A stretch of 59,036 bases of DNA from Paraclostridium benzoelyticum (GTDB lineage: Bacteria > Bacillota > Clostridia > Peptostreptococcales > Peptostreptococcaceae): the NCBI RefSeq assembly GCF_001006285.1, contig NZ_LBBT01000137.1, positions 1-59,036 on the forward strand, written 5' to 3'. The notes under the pieces were generated by a model. That model searched no databases. It was given only the letters and a program-made list of their open reading frames with translations, and had not been told where the DNA came from. Numbering within the stretch: position 1 is the first letter of the stretch; the number at the start of each line of letters is the position of its first letter. This document shows, in pieces, positions 27,159 through 36,390 of this stretch. A program made the position numbers and the translations under genes.

Positions 27159-28322
27159 TTAACCTTGTTTTCTATATACAACTTTTCCATCAATTATAGT
27201 ATACATGACATTACTTTGAATTTCTAAAGGATTATTATCCCATATAACTATATCTGCATCTTTCCCAACTTCTATAGAACCTACCCTATTGTCTATCCCT
27301 AATGTTTTTGCAGGGTTTATAGTTATTGCTTCTATAGCTTTTTTAGAATCCATTCCATGTTTAACTGCTATTCCTGCACATACAGGTAAGTAATGTAGAG
27401 GAACTACAGGATGATCTGTAGTTAGTGAAACTTGCATTCCTGCATTTGATAAAACCCCAGCTGTATCAAAAGTTAAATTTCTTAATTCTATTTTTGATCT
27501 TTCAGAAAGCGAAGGCCCTACTATAACTGGGTACTCTTCTTCTACTAAATCTTCAACTATTAAATGCCCTTCTGTACAATGATCTAATGTTAACTTTAAA
27601 TTGAATTCTTTCGCAATTCTTATCGCTGTAAACATGTCATCAGCTCTATGTGCATGTACTTTAAATGGAATTTCTCTATTTAGTACTGGAAGTAAACTTT
27701 CCATTTTCATATCATAATCAGGCTTTTCATTTTCATCATCTTCTTCATGTAATCTTATATCTTCTAGATACTGCTCTGCTTCTTTTAATGTTTCTCTTAA
27801 CATTGCAGCAATTGCCATTCTAGTTTGTGGAGCTTTTTCTTCTTGTCCATAACAACTTTTTGGATTTTCACCAAAAGCTATTTTTGATGCCACAGGATTT
27901 TTTATTATCATCTTATCTATTCTTCTACCAACAGTCTTTATAGCGATACATTGTCCTCCCATAACATTTGCACTTCCTGGTGTACTACATGCAGATGTAA
28001 TTCCACCGTTTCTCGCTTCTTCAAAGCTTCTTTCCATAGGGTTTATGCCATCTATAGGATTTAAATGTGGCGTTATTGGATCTGTTTCTTCATTACCATC
28101 AGCTCCCTCAACCCCCATACCATCTTCCCATAAACCTAAATGTGTATGTGCATCTATAAATCCAGGAAAAATTAAACTTCCATTTACATCTATAACTTCT
28201 ACATCTAATGGAGCAACTATATCTGCTCCAATTTCTATTATCTTCCCATTTTCAATAAGTATGTCACCCTGTATAATTCCATTAGTGACTGTGTTTATAA
28301 TTCCATTTTTTATAAAAAGCAT
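27159..28322 (-). CDS. Amidohydrolase family metal-dependent hydrolase
   Basis: 387 residues with the urease-superfamily layout: a small beta domain at both ends and a central barrel. Metal ligands are visible in DAHTHLG (H59, H61), FKVHAHRADD, LTLDHCTEGH and LTTDHPVVPL. The ending NPAKTLGIDNRVGSIEVGKDADIVIWD is typical of imidazolonepropionase- and dipeptidase-like amidohydrolases. Substrate cannot be stated. Its ATG lies nine bases after the tex stop behind AGGAGG, so it is probably co-transcribed with tex, although no functional link is evident. Confidence 0.9.
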   Translation of the reverse strand: MLFIKNGIINTVTNGIIQGDILIENGKIIEIGADIVAPLDVEVIDVNGSLIFPGFIDAHTHLGLWEDGMGVEGADGNEETDPITPHLNPIDGINPMERSFEEARNGGITSACSTPGSANVMGGQCIAIKTVGRRIDKMIIKNPVASKIAFGENPKSCYGQEEKAPQTRMAIAAMLRETLKEAEQYLEDIRLHEEDDENEKPDYDMKMESLLPVLNREIPFKVHAHRADDMFTAIRIAKEFNLKLTLDHCTEGHLIVEDLVEEEYPVIVGPSLSERSKIELRNLTFDTAGVLSNAGMQVSLTTDHPVVPLHYLPVCAGIAVKHGMDSKKAIEAITINPAKTLGIDNRVGSIEVGKDADIVIWDNNPLEIQSNVMYTIIDGKVVYRKQG

Positions 28323-28331
28323 TTATTCCTC

Positions 28332-30482
28332 CTATACTTCTTTTATATCTTTCATAGTTAAAGAAACCTTTTGTGTTTTTAAATCTATACCTATTACTTT
28401 TACATCTATTACATCCCCTACAGTTACTACTGTCATAGGATCTTTTACAAATTTATTACTCATTTGTGATTTATGAACTAAACCATCATTTTTTATTCCA
28501 ATATCAACGAATGCTCCAAAATCTACAACATTTCTTACAGTTCCTTTTAAAACCATACCTTCTTTTATATCTTCAATTTTTAATACATCTGTTCTAAGTA
28601 CAGGCTTAATCCCTTCTTCTCTAGGATCTCTTCCTGGTTTTTTTATTTCAGATATAATATCTTTTAAAGTAACAATTCCTACTTCTAATGCTTCACTTAA
28701 TTTGTGTATTCCGATATCTGCTATCTTAGAATCTATTTCATCTACATTTCTATTTTTTAAATCATTTAATGAATATCCTAGTCTCTCCAGTAAACTTTTG
28801 CAAGTATCATAACTTTCAGGATGTACTCCAGTATTGTCTAAAGGATTTTTTGAATTTATTATTCTCATAAACCCTGCACATTGAGTAAATGCTTGTGGTC
28901 CTAATCTTTTAACTTTTTTAATTTGAGCTCTTGATGTGAAATCACCATTTTCTTCTCTATACTCAATTATATTTTTTGCTATAGTTTTGCTTATCCCAGC
29001 TACATGTTCAAGTAATGAATATGAAGCTGTATTTAAATCCACCCCTACAGAGTTTACCGCATCTTCTACAACTCCACTTAAAACTTCTTCTAATCTTTTT
29101 TTATTCAGATCATGTTGGTACTGTCCTACTCCAATACTTTTAGGATCAATTTTAACTAACTCAGCTAAAGGATCTTGTAATCTCCTTGCTATAGATATAG
29201 CACCTCTTATAGATACATTTATATCTGGGTGTTCTTCATTAGCAAGCTCTGATGCTGAATATACAGATGCACCTGCTTCACTTACTATAGTGTATTGAAC
29301 ATTACTATTTATTTCACCTATCATTTCAGATACAAATTGTTCTGATTCTCTTGATGCTGTACCGTTACCTATAGAAATTATATCTATATTATATTTTTCT
29401 ATAAGTCCTTTTAAAGTCTTCTTAGCTCCATCTACATCATTTTGAGGTTTAGTTGGATATACAGTTGTGTAATCTAATAACTTACCATTCTTATCTACAA
29501 CAGCTATCTTACATCCAGTTCTATATGCTGGGTCAAATCCCATAACCACTTTATCCTTTACAGGAGGTTGAAGTAATAAGCTCTTAACATTTTGTCCAAA
29601 AACACTTATTGCTCTTTCATGGGCTAAATCAGTTAAATGATTTCTTATCTCTCTTTCTATTGAAGGGAATATAAGTCTTTTGTATGAATCTTCTATAGCA
29701 GAAATTATTTCTTCTTTGTTTATTTGGTTATTTTTATTAACATATACATCAACTATATGATTTATTACTTTTTCATTATTAATTTCTAATTTAACTTTTA
29801 AATATTCTTCTTTTTCTCCTCTATTTAAAGCCAATACTCTATGTGGAGCTATAGTTTTCACAGATTCACTAAATTCATAATACATATCATATACAGATTT
29901 TTCATCTTTTGAATTTTTACTTGATATAACTCCTTCTCTTAAAGCTAGCTCTCTTATATACTTTCTTAGCTTTGCATCTTCTGAAACTAATTCTGCTATT
30001 ATATCTTTAGCTCCTTTTAATGCATCTTCTTCAGAGTTTACTTCTTTTTCTTTATCTATATATTTCTTACATTCTAAATTTAAATCTACTTTATCCTTTA
30101 ATATAGCTATAGCTAAATTTTCTAAACCCTTTTCTTTTGCAATAGTTGCTCTTGTTCTTTTCTTTTGCTTATATGGAGCATAAATATCTTCAACTTCTTG
30201 AAGTGTTTTAGCTAGCTTTATATTTTTTAATATTTCATCCGTTAACTTGCCTTGTTCTTCTATTATCCTTTGTACATCATCTTTTCTACTTTGTAAATTT
30301 CTTAAATAAACTAATTTATCATAAAAAGCTCTAAGTATAACATCACTCATTTCACCAGTCATTTCTTTTCTATATCTGGCTATAAATGGTATAGTATTCC
30401 CTTCATCTATAAGCTTTATAGTATTTTCAACTTGAGAATCTCTTAAATTAAACTCTTCTTTTAAAATTTTATTTATATCCAA
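28332..30482 (-). CDS. tex: Tex-type RNA-binding transcription accessory protein
   Basis: 716 residues with the Tex architecture: N-terminal helical domain, YqgF-like RNase H fold (VMGFDPAYRTGCKIAVVDKNGK), helix-hairpin-helix segments (LNTASYSLLEHVAGISKTIAKNIIEYRE) and a C-terminal S1 domain (about 640-710, GMVLKGTVRNVVDFGAFVDIGIKNDGLVH). It binds nucleic acids and is thought to act in transcription or RNA turnover. ATG start behind GGAGG, which lies just beyond the terminator hairpin following prfB. Confidence 0.95.
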   Translation of the reverse strand: MDINKILKEEFNLRDSQVENTIKLIDEGNTIPFIARYRKEMTGEMSDVILRAFYDKLVYLRNLQSRKDDVQRIIEEQGKLTDEILKNIKLAKTLQEVEDIYAPYKQKKRTRATIAKEKGLENLAIAILKDKVDLNLECKKYIDKEKEVNSEEDALKGAKDIIAELVSEDAKLRKYIRELALREGVISSKNSKDEKSVYDMYYEFSESVKTIAPHRVLALNRGEKEEYLKVKLEINNEKVINHIVDVYVNKNNQINKEEIISAIEDSYKRLIFPSIEREIRNHLTDLAHERAISVFGQNVKSLLLQPPVKDKVVMGFDPAYRTGCKIAVVDKNGKLLDYTTVYPTKPQNDVDGAKKTLKGLIEKYNIDIISIGNGTASRESEQFVSEMIGEINSNVQYTIVSEAGASVYSASELANEEHPDINVSIRGAISIARRLQDPLAELVKIDPKSIGVGQYQHDLNKKRLEEVLSGVVEDAVNSVGVDLNTASYSLLEHVAGISKTIAKNIIEYREENGDFTSRAQIKKVKRLGPQAFTQCAGFMRIINSKNPLDNTGVHPESYDTCKSLLERLGYSLNDLKNRNVDEIDSKIADIGIHKLSEALEVGIVTLKDIISEIKKPGRDPREEGIKPVLRTDVLKIEDIKEGMVLKGTVRNVVDFGAFVDIGIKNDGLVHKSQMSNKFVKDPMTVVTVGDVIDVKVIGIDLKTQKVSLTMKDIKEV

Positions 30483-30498
30483 TTTAAATCCCTCCTAA

Positions 30499-30533
30499 AA
30501 AGGGGCGTGTCCCAAAACTTGAAACACACCCTT
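30499..30533 (-). terminator. Hairpin between tex and prfB
   Basis: The arms pair AAGGGTGTGT with ACACGCCCCTT on the minus strand, followed by a short T-run, directly downstream of prfB. The outer sequence recalls the arms of element A (GGAGTGTCTCAAAA), but there is no family core. The distance to the tex ribosome binding site is only a few bases. Confidence 0.7.
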
Positions 30534-30538
30534 ATGTT

Positions 30539-31652
30539 CTATACATTATTTACTTTAGTCATTTTTAAATATTCATTTATAAATAAATCTATATTACCGT
30601 CCATAACACTGTCAACATTTCCTATTTCAGCGTTTGTTCTGTGATCCTTTACCAACTTATATGGTTGGAATACATAAGATCTAATTTGGCTTCCCCAAGT
30701 TATTTGAGAATACTTGCCTTGTAAATCTTCTATTGTTTCCTTTTGTTCTAATTCTTTTAACTCTATAAGTTTAGCCATTAACATTCTCATGGCAGTATCC
30801 TTATTACTGTGTTGAGACCTCTGATTCTGACACTGAACAACTACACCTGTTGGTATATGAGTTATTCTTACTGCAGAATCTGTAGTATTTATATGTTGTC
30901 CACCAGCTCCAGATGCTCTATATGTATCAATTTTCAAATCTGAAGGATTTATATCAATTTCTATACTTTCATCTAACTCTGGAATTACATCAATTGATGC
31001 AAAAGAAGTGTGTCTTTTTCCAGATGGGTCAAAAGGAGAAATCCTTACAATTCGATGAACTCCTTTTTCACTTTTTAAATACCCATATGCATTAAGTCCT
31101 TCAATTTGTATAGTTGCACTTTTTATACCAGCTTCTGTATCTGATTGTAAATCTAGAGTTTTAACTTTAAATCCTTTAGAGTTAGCCCATCTATCATACA
31201 TTCTCAGTAGCATTTCTGCCCAATCTTGAGCATCTAATCCACCTGTTCCTGCGTTTATAGATAAAATTGCATTATTTCTATCATACTCTCCACTCAGTAA
31301 AGTTTTTATTTTAACTTTATCAATCTCTTTTTCAATTGAAGTTATTGTACTTTCAACTTCTTTTTCTAATGAATCATCAGCTTCTTCTTGAGCTAGCTCA
31401 AGAAGTACTTCTACATCTTCTACAGATGATTGTAGATGATTATACTCATCTACGATATCTTTTAGATTTTTATTTTCTTGAAGTACACGCTGTGCTTTTT
31501 CATTATCATTCCAAAAGTCTTGTTCACTCATTATTTTTTCACTTCTAATAATTTTTTCATTCAGACTTTCTATGTCAAAGAGAAGCCCTCAATTCTTCTA
31601 TATTATTAGACATTTCTTCTATTCTATGTCTATATTCTTGTACATTAAGCAT
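30539..31652 (-). CDS. prfB: Peptide chain release factor 2 with programmed +1 frameshift
   Basis: Recognises UGA and UAA stop codons. The gene begins at ATG 31650-31652 (GGAGG upstream), reads 25 codons to an in-frame TGA at 31575-31577, then must shift +1 at CTT-TGA-C to continue to 30539, giving 370 residues. A GAGGG Shine-Dalgarno-like stretch lies just before the shift site, as in other bacteria, so RF2 scarcity raises its own synthesis. The body carries the SPF tripeptide-type motif (ISPFD) and the GGQ catalytic motif (GAGGQHINTTDSAVR). It follows secA by 14 nt, the usual secA-prfB order. Confidence 0.97.
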
Positions 31653-31666
31653 ATATAACCTCCAAA

Positions 31667-34339
31667 CTATCTTCCGCAACACTTTTTATATTTTTTACCA
31701 CTTCCACAAGGACATTCATCATTTCTACCTATTTCTTCATCCTTCTTAACAGGTCTGTTTCCTTGTCCTTCATCTGCATTTGAAGATATTTTTTCTACAT
31801 CTACTACTTGTTTTCTTTGTATAGGTTCTTCTATTGTAAAGTTATATAAATATCTTACAGTATCTTCTTGTATAGCTTTTGTCATATTATCAAACATGTC
31901 AAATCCTTCTAACTTATAAGCTACAACTGGGTCTTGTTGACCTATAGCTCTAAGTCCGATACCTTGACGTAATTGATCCATAGCATCTATGTGGTCTATC
32001 CAATAAGAGTCAACAGCTTGTAAAAGTATAACTCTTTCGATTTCTCTCATCCTTTCAGATTCAACCATATTTTCTTTCTCTTCATATATTTTTTTAGCTA
32101 AGTTATATACTGTATCTATAACTTTTTCTTTATTCATGTTTTCAAGATTTTCAGCCTCTAAGCTACCTTTAGGCATAAACATATGATATAAATAATCTTT
32201 GTATGCATGTAAATCAAACCCTTGATCTGTCACATATATATCATATCCATCTGATATTATAGCCATTATCATTGTTTGAACTTGCTCTTCTAAGTTTTCA
32301 CCTTCTAATACACGACCTCTTTGTTCGTATATTATCTCTCTTTGTTTATTCATAACATCATCATATTGAAGAACGTGCTTTCTTATACCAAAGTTTCTTC
32401 CTTCAACTTTCTTTTGAGCATTTTCTATTGATTTGGTTAACATCTTAGCTTCTATAGGTGTTTCTTCATCTAAGCCTATTTTTTCAACCATTCCAGAAAT
32501 TCTATCACTTCCGAATAATCTCATAAGTTCATCTTCTAAACTTATATAGAATCTTGAACTTCCTGGATCCCCTTGACGACCAGCACGACCACGTAACTGA
32601 TTATCAATTCTTCGAGATTCATGTCTTTCTGTACCTATTATCGCTAATCCGCCAGCTTCTCTAACTTTATCCTGCTCTTCTTCAGTTTGTTTCTTATATT
32701 TTTCAAGTATTTTATCAAAATCAGATTTAGCTTTCACTATTTCGTCAGTTAACTCTATACCTAAACTCTCTATATCTGCGTCTACCTTATTTATTATATC
32801 TTCAGGGTATCCAATTTTTTTCATTTCTTTTTTAGTTAAAAATACTGGGTTCCCTCCTAAAACTATATCCGTACCACGACCTGCCATGTTAGTAGCTATA
32901 GTTACTGCACCTAATCTACCTGCTTGAGCTACTATCTCAGCTTCTTTATGATGGTTTTTAGCATTTAATACTTCATGTTTTACACCTTTTCTCTTTAAAA
33001 GCATAGATAGAACTTCAGACTTTTCTATAGATACTGTACCAACAAGTACTGGCTGATTGTTCTTGTGTCTTTCTATAATATCTTCAACAACTGCGTTGAA
33101 TTTTCCTAGTTCACTCTTGTAAACACAATCTGCTAAGTCTTCTCTTAATATAGGTTTATTAGTTGGAATTTGTACAACATCCATTTTATATATTGCTTTA
33201 AATTCTTCTTCTTCTGTTTTAGCTGTACCTGTCATTCCTGATAACTTATTGTACATTCTAAAATAGTTTTGGAATGTTATAGTTGCTAAAGTTTTAGATT
33301 CTCTTTGTATTCTTAATCCTTCTTTAGCTTCAATTGCTTGATGTAATCCTTCAGAATATCTTCTACCAAACATAAGTCTTCCCGTAAATTCATCAACAAT
33401 AACTATTTCGCCATCTCTTACAACGTAATCCACATCTAACTTCATTATTTTATGAGCTTTTAATGCTTGATTTATATGGTGGTATAACTCTATATGAGCT
33501 ACATCTGTTATATTATCAACATTGAAATAAACTTCTGCTTTTTGTATACCACTTTCAGTTAAAGAAACTGATTTTTGTTTTTCATCTATCTCATAGTTAT
33601 CTTCCTTTAAAGTATGTACAAATGTATTTGCATCACCATATAGATGTGTTGATTTATCTCCAGGACCTGATATTATAAGAGGTGTTCTAGCCTCATCAAC
33701 TAATATAGAGTCGACCTCATCGACTATTGCATAGTTTAATTCTCTTTGAACTTTTTGCTCTTTATGTATAACCATGTTATCTTTTAGATAATCAAATCCA
33801 TATTCATTGTTTGTTCCATAAGTTATATCACATTCATATTGTTCTTTTCTTTCTTGAGGACTTTGTCCATGAACTATAACCCCAACTGTCATGCCTAAAA
33901 ACTCGTATATTTTACCCATTTGTTCTTTATCACGTTTTGCTAAGTAATCATTTACTGTTACAACATGTACACCTTTACCTGTTAACGCATTTAAATAAAC
34001 TGGAGCTGTTGCAACTAAAGTTTTACCTTCTCCAGTCTTCATCTCAGCTATTCTTCCTTGGTGAAGAACTATACCACCTATAAGCTGAACTCTATATTGT
34101 CTCATCCCAAGTACTCTTTTTGAAGCTTCTCTTACAACTGCAAATGCTTCTGCTAATATGTCATCTACTGTTTCCCCATTATTAAGTCTATCTTTAAAAA
34201 CATTAGTCATATTTTTTAATTCATTATCTGACATTCCTTGAAATTTCGATTCTAAAGCATCTATTTCATCAACTGTTTTGCTGAATTTTTTCATCTCTCT
34301 TTTATCAGCTATATTAAATATATTATCTAAGAAACCCAT
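31667..34339 (-). CDS. secA: Preprotein translocase ATPase SecA
   Basis: Motor of the Sec pathway. 890 residues with [14 protein letters not shown] (Walker A), the DEAD-type [20 protein letters not shown], the [16 protein letters not shown] and [25 protein letters not shown] helicase motifs, and a C-terminal zinc-binding SEC-C tail [18 protein letters not shown]. Domain order and length are those of the housekeeping SecA, not of an accessory SecA2. ATG start behind GGAG, and prfB follows immediately. Confidence 0.98.
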   Translation of the reverse strand: MGFLDNIFNIADKREMKKFSKTVDEIDALESKFQGMSDNELKNMTNVFKDRLNNGETVDDILAEAFAVVREASKRVLGMRQYRVQLIGGIVLHQGRIAEMKTGEGKTLVATAPVYLNALTGKGVHVVTVNDYLAKRDKEQMGKIYEFLGMTVGVIVHGQSPQERKEQYECDITYGTNNEYGFDYLKDNMVIHKEQKVQRELNYAIVDEVDSILVDEARTPLIISGPGDKSTHLYGDANTFVHTLKEDNYEIDEKQKSVSLTESGIQKAEVYFNVDNITDVAHIELYHHINQALKAHKIMKLDVDYVVRDGEIVIVDEFTGRLMFGRRYSEGLHQAIEAKEGLRIQRESKTLATITFQNYFRMYNKLSGMTGTAKTEEEEFKAIYKMDVVQIPTNKPILREDLADCVYKSELGKFNAVVEDIIERHKNNQPVLVGTVSIEKSEVLSMLLKRKGVKHEVLNAKNHHKEAEIVAQAGRLGAVTIATNMAGRGTDIVLGGNPVFLTKKEMKKIGYPEDIINKVDADIESLGIELTDEIVKAKSDFDKILEKYKKQTEEEQDKVREAGGLAIIGTERHESRRIDNQLRGRAGRQGDPGSSRFYISLEDELMRLFGSDRISGMVEKIGLDEETPIEAKMLTKSIENAQKKVEGRNFGIRKHVLQYDDVMNKQREIIYEQRGRVLEGENLEEQVQTMIMAIISDGYDIYVTDQGFDLHAYKDYLYHMFMPKGSLEAENLENMNKEKVIDTVYNLAKKIYEEKENMVESERMREIERVILLQAVDSYWIDHIDAMDQLRQGIGLRAIGQQDPVVAYKLEGFDMFDNMTKAIQEDTVRYLYNFTIEEPIQRKQVVDVEKISSNADEGQGNRPVKKDEEIGRNDECPCGSGKKYKKCCGR

Positions 34340-34411
34340 ATACTTATCTCTCCTCGTCCATTATATGTATAATATACATTCTACCATAAAATCTTTGTAT
34401 TTTATATTTAA

Positions 34412-34445
34412 AAAGCTATCGATTATAATTTTTATCGATAGCTTT
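34412..34445 (-). terminator. Terminator of hpf
   Basis: A 12-bp perfect stem AAAGCTATCGAT/ATCGATAGCTTT with a 10-nt loop is followed on the minus strand by a T-rich tail. Confidence 0.85.
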
Positions 34446-34462
34446 AATAACTAATTTAAATT

Positions 34463-35014
34463 CTACTCTTGCTCTATCATTCCATAACCGCCATTTTTTC
34501 TTTTATATACTATTGATATATCATCAGTTTGAGTATTTGTAAATATGAAGAAATCATGTCCTAATAAATCCATTTGTAATACTGCTTCTTCTGGACTCAT
34601 TGGCTTCATATTAAATTTCTTATTTCTTTTTATTGAAATGTCTATAGAATTTTCATTTTCATCATTTAACTCTTCTTCCGATAAATCTTCTATATGGCTA
34701 AATCTTATACTTTCATTTGATTGATGCTTATCTTGTACTCTTTTTTTATACTTTCTTAACTGAGTATTTAACTTATCATATACTACATCTATAGCAGCAT
34801 ATAAATTTTCCTCTGTATCTTCTGCTCTTATTATAGGACCGCTTATTGGTATTATAGTTACTTCTACTTTCTGTCTTGCCTTTTTAGCACTTACTGTAAC
34901 TTTTACTTCTGTTTCTGGGTGAAGGTAGTAGTCTAATCTTTCTAATTTTTCTTCTACTGAATCCTTTATTGCATCTGTTAATTGCATTTGTTTCCCAGAT
35001 ATTTTTATCTTCAT
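34463..35014 (-). CDS. hpf: Long-form ribosome hibernation promoting factor (HPF/RaiA)
   Basis: 183 residues, the long form that dimerises 70S ribosomes into 100S particles. N-terminal HPF domain (about 1-100) with MKIKISGKQMQLTDAIKDSVEEKLERL and basic KKARQKVEVT; charged linker; C-terminal dimerisation domain (about 130-180) with KRNKKFNMKPMSPEEAVLQMDLLGHDFFIF. ATG start behind AGGGAG. Upstream lie a DnaA-box cluster and a raiA-type RNA with its own terminator, so the gene probably has its own promoter within 35030-35340. Confidence 0.96.
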   Translation of the reverse strand: MKIKISGKQMQLTDAIKDSVEEKLERLDYYLHPETEVKVTVSAKKARQKVEVTIIPISGPIIRAEDTEENLYAAIDVVYDKLNTQLRKYKKRVQDKHQSNESIRFSHIEDLSEEELNDENENSIDISIKRNKKFNMKPMSPEEAVLQMDLLGHDFFIFTNTQTDDISIVYKRKNGGYGMIEQE

Positions 35015-35177
35015 AAGAACATCTCCCTTCAGATATATATAAGCACAACAACTTATACTTATTTAATTTCTATGTTTAAATTCAATTTCCTTTATTTTTA
35101 TTGTTAGCTTCTTGGAATTATAATATTCAAGGTAAATAAATTTATTTTTGTCGATTAATTGTAAACCTTGAACAACA

Positions 35178-35281
35178 TGTGGATTGATTTATCATTATAA
35201 CCTGTGGATAATGTGGATAAAAATGTTAATAAGTCTGTATTTATTTATTTTTACACATTCTTTGCTTTATTTATATCCACA
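35178..35281. promoter_or_regulatory. DnaA-box cluster upstream of hpf
   Basis: Two perfect boxes TGTGGATAA abut at 35203-35211 and 35212-35220. One-mismatch boxes are at 35273-35281 (ATATCCACA, opposite orientation) and near 35258 (TTTTACACA), and a two-mismatch box at 35178-35186. A TATAAT on the minus strand (35194-35199) places the perfect boxes in the spacer of a possible hpf promoter with a weak -35. The rest of the 345 bases before hpf shows only AT-rich sequence. Confidence 0.7.
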
Positions 35282-35360
35282 GAACTAATGTTTATTTGTT
35301 ATTAATTTGTTTATTGTTGTCATATTTTCGAATAAATTAAAAAAAAATTGCATTTAAACA

Positions 35361-35606
35361 AAAAAAAAGCACCTCTAAAGGTACTTTAGTAATATTTTAG
35401 CTGACCTGGTCTTTGCCCCCACACTCGCCTGCTGGAGATTTCGCTTGGGTTCGCCGCACTACTGACTCTCTCGATTTTAATATCGGCAGGTCTTACTTCT
35501 AAGCTGCACCATGATCATTAATCCCATTTTTAGAATTAACTTACGTGGGTCCTTTCGCCTGCAACTGGCATGAACTTTCAACCACAGACCTAACACATTA
35601 CTAATA
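35361..35606 (-). ncRNA. raiA-type structured RNA with terminator
   Basis: An unusually GC-rich, uninterrupted structured stretch lies directly upstream of hpf (raiA) on the same strand, the position that gives the raiA RNA motif its name in Clostridia. On the minus strand, TTAGTAAT near the 5' end pairs with ATTACTAA near the 3' end as a closing stem, and the inner sequence has conserved-looking blocks such as GCCAGTTGCAGGCGAAAGGA and AGACCTGCCGATA. A terminator hairpin and T-run (35361-35388) end it before hpf, so it is an independent RNA rather than a leader. I recognise it from context and partial sequence memory, not from a model search. Confidence 0.78.
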
Positions 35607-35632
35607 CATTTTAATATCTTAAGACTCATATG

Positions 35633-36390
35633 TCAATAACAATTTATTCTAGTTAAAAATGTACATATATAAATTTTTTTCACACCTTTAAATTTCAACA
35701 TTTTTGATATTTCATTTACAGTACTTCCCGTAGTAAATATATCATCTATAAGTAATACATTTTTATTTTTGCATAAATTTATACTCTTATAAAAACCAAA
35801 TGCATTTTTTACTTCTCTTGATCTTTCTTCATTTGTTAATTTAAATAATTTAGTAGTATTCTTATTCCTATATATAGAATCTAAAACCTTTATATTTTCT
35901 ATTTTACCAAGTTTTTTTGCAATAAGTTTTGATTGGTTAAACCCTCTTTTTCTTTCTCTTTTCTTATGTAATGGAACATACAGTATATAATCATAATTTA
36001 TATTTTGAGTATCTAACTTTTCTTTCATTATCTTAGATATAATATTTACCATAAATGTTTTATCATTATATTTAAATCCAAATACTATCTTTTTACTAGT
36101 TTCACTATATTCTATACATCCTATAGCTTTTTCAAAATAATACGTTTTATTTATACAAGATGGACATCCATTTAATAAGTCTTCAGGCTTTAATGTTTCT
36201 ATAGTTTCATTTAATATAGTTTTTCCACATTTTAGACATCCATCATTTATAAAATTTAGTTCATTGAAACAATCTTTACATAATGAGTATGTATTATTTT
36301 TACTAATAGGTTTATTGCATATAATACACTTAATATTTTCTGGATATATTATATCTAAAATTTTATAAAAAATTGATTTAATTTTTTATC
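35633..36390 (-). CDS. comF: ComF family phosphoribosyltransferase-like protein, start codon unresolved
   Basis: The C-terminal 139 codons from ATG 36052 carry the phosphoribosyltransferase motif VLLIDDIFTTGST and YVPLHKKRERKRGFNQSKLIAKKLG, the ComF hallmark linked to DNA uptake and recombination. The same frame stays open upstream to 36390 and encodes the expected N-terminal zinc fingers (CIICNKPI...LCKDC, CLKCG...CPSC), giving about 250 residues, the usual ComF size. Yet this stretch has no ATG, GTG or TTG. A TTG at 36390-36392 with a good AAGGGG site is out of frame by one base across a run of six A residues next to the recD2 stop. The gene could be frameshifted, use an unusual start, or contain a sequence error. 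Confidence 0.8.

Noticed and set aside
35100..35340. Chromosomal origin of replication
   Set aside because: DnaA boxes are present, but no dnaA, dnaN or rpmH gene and no clear unwinding element pattern beside them.
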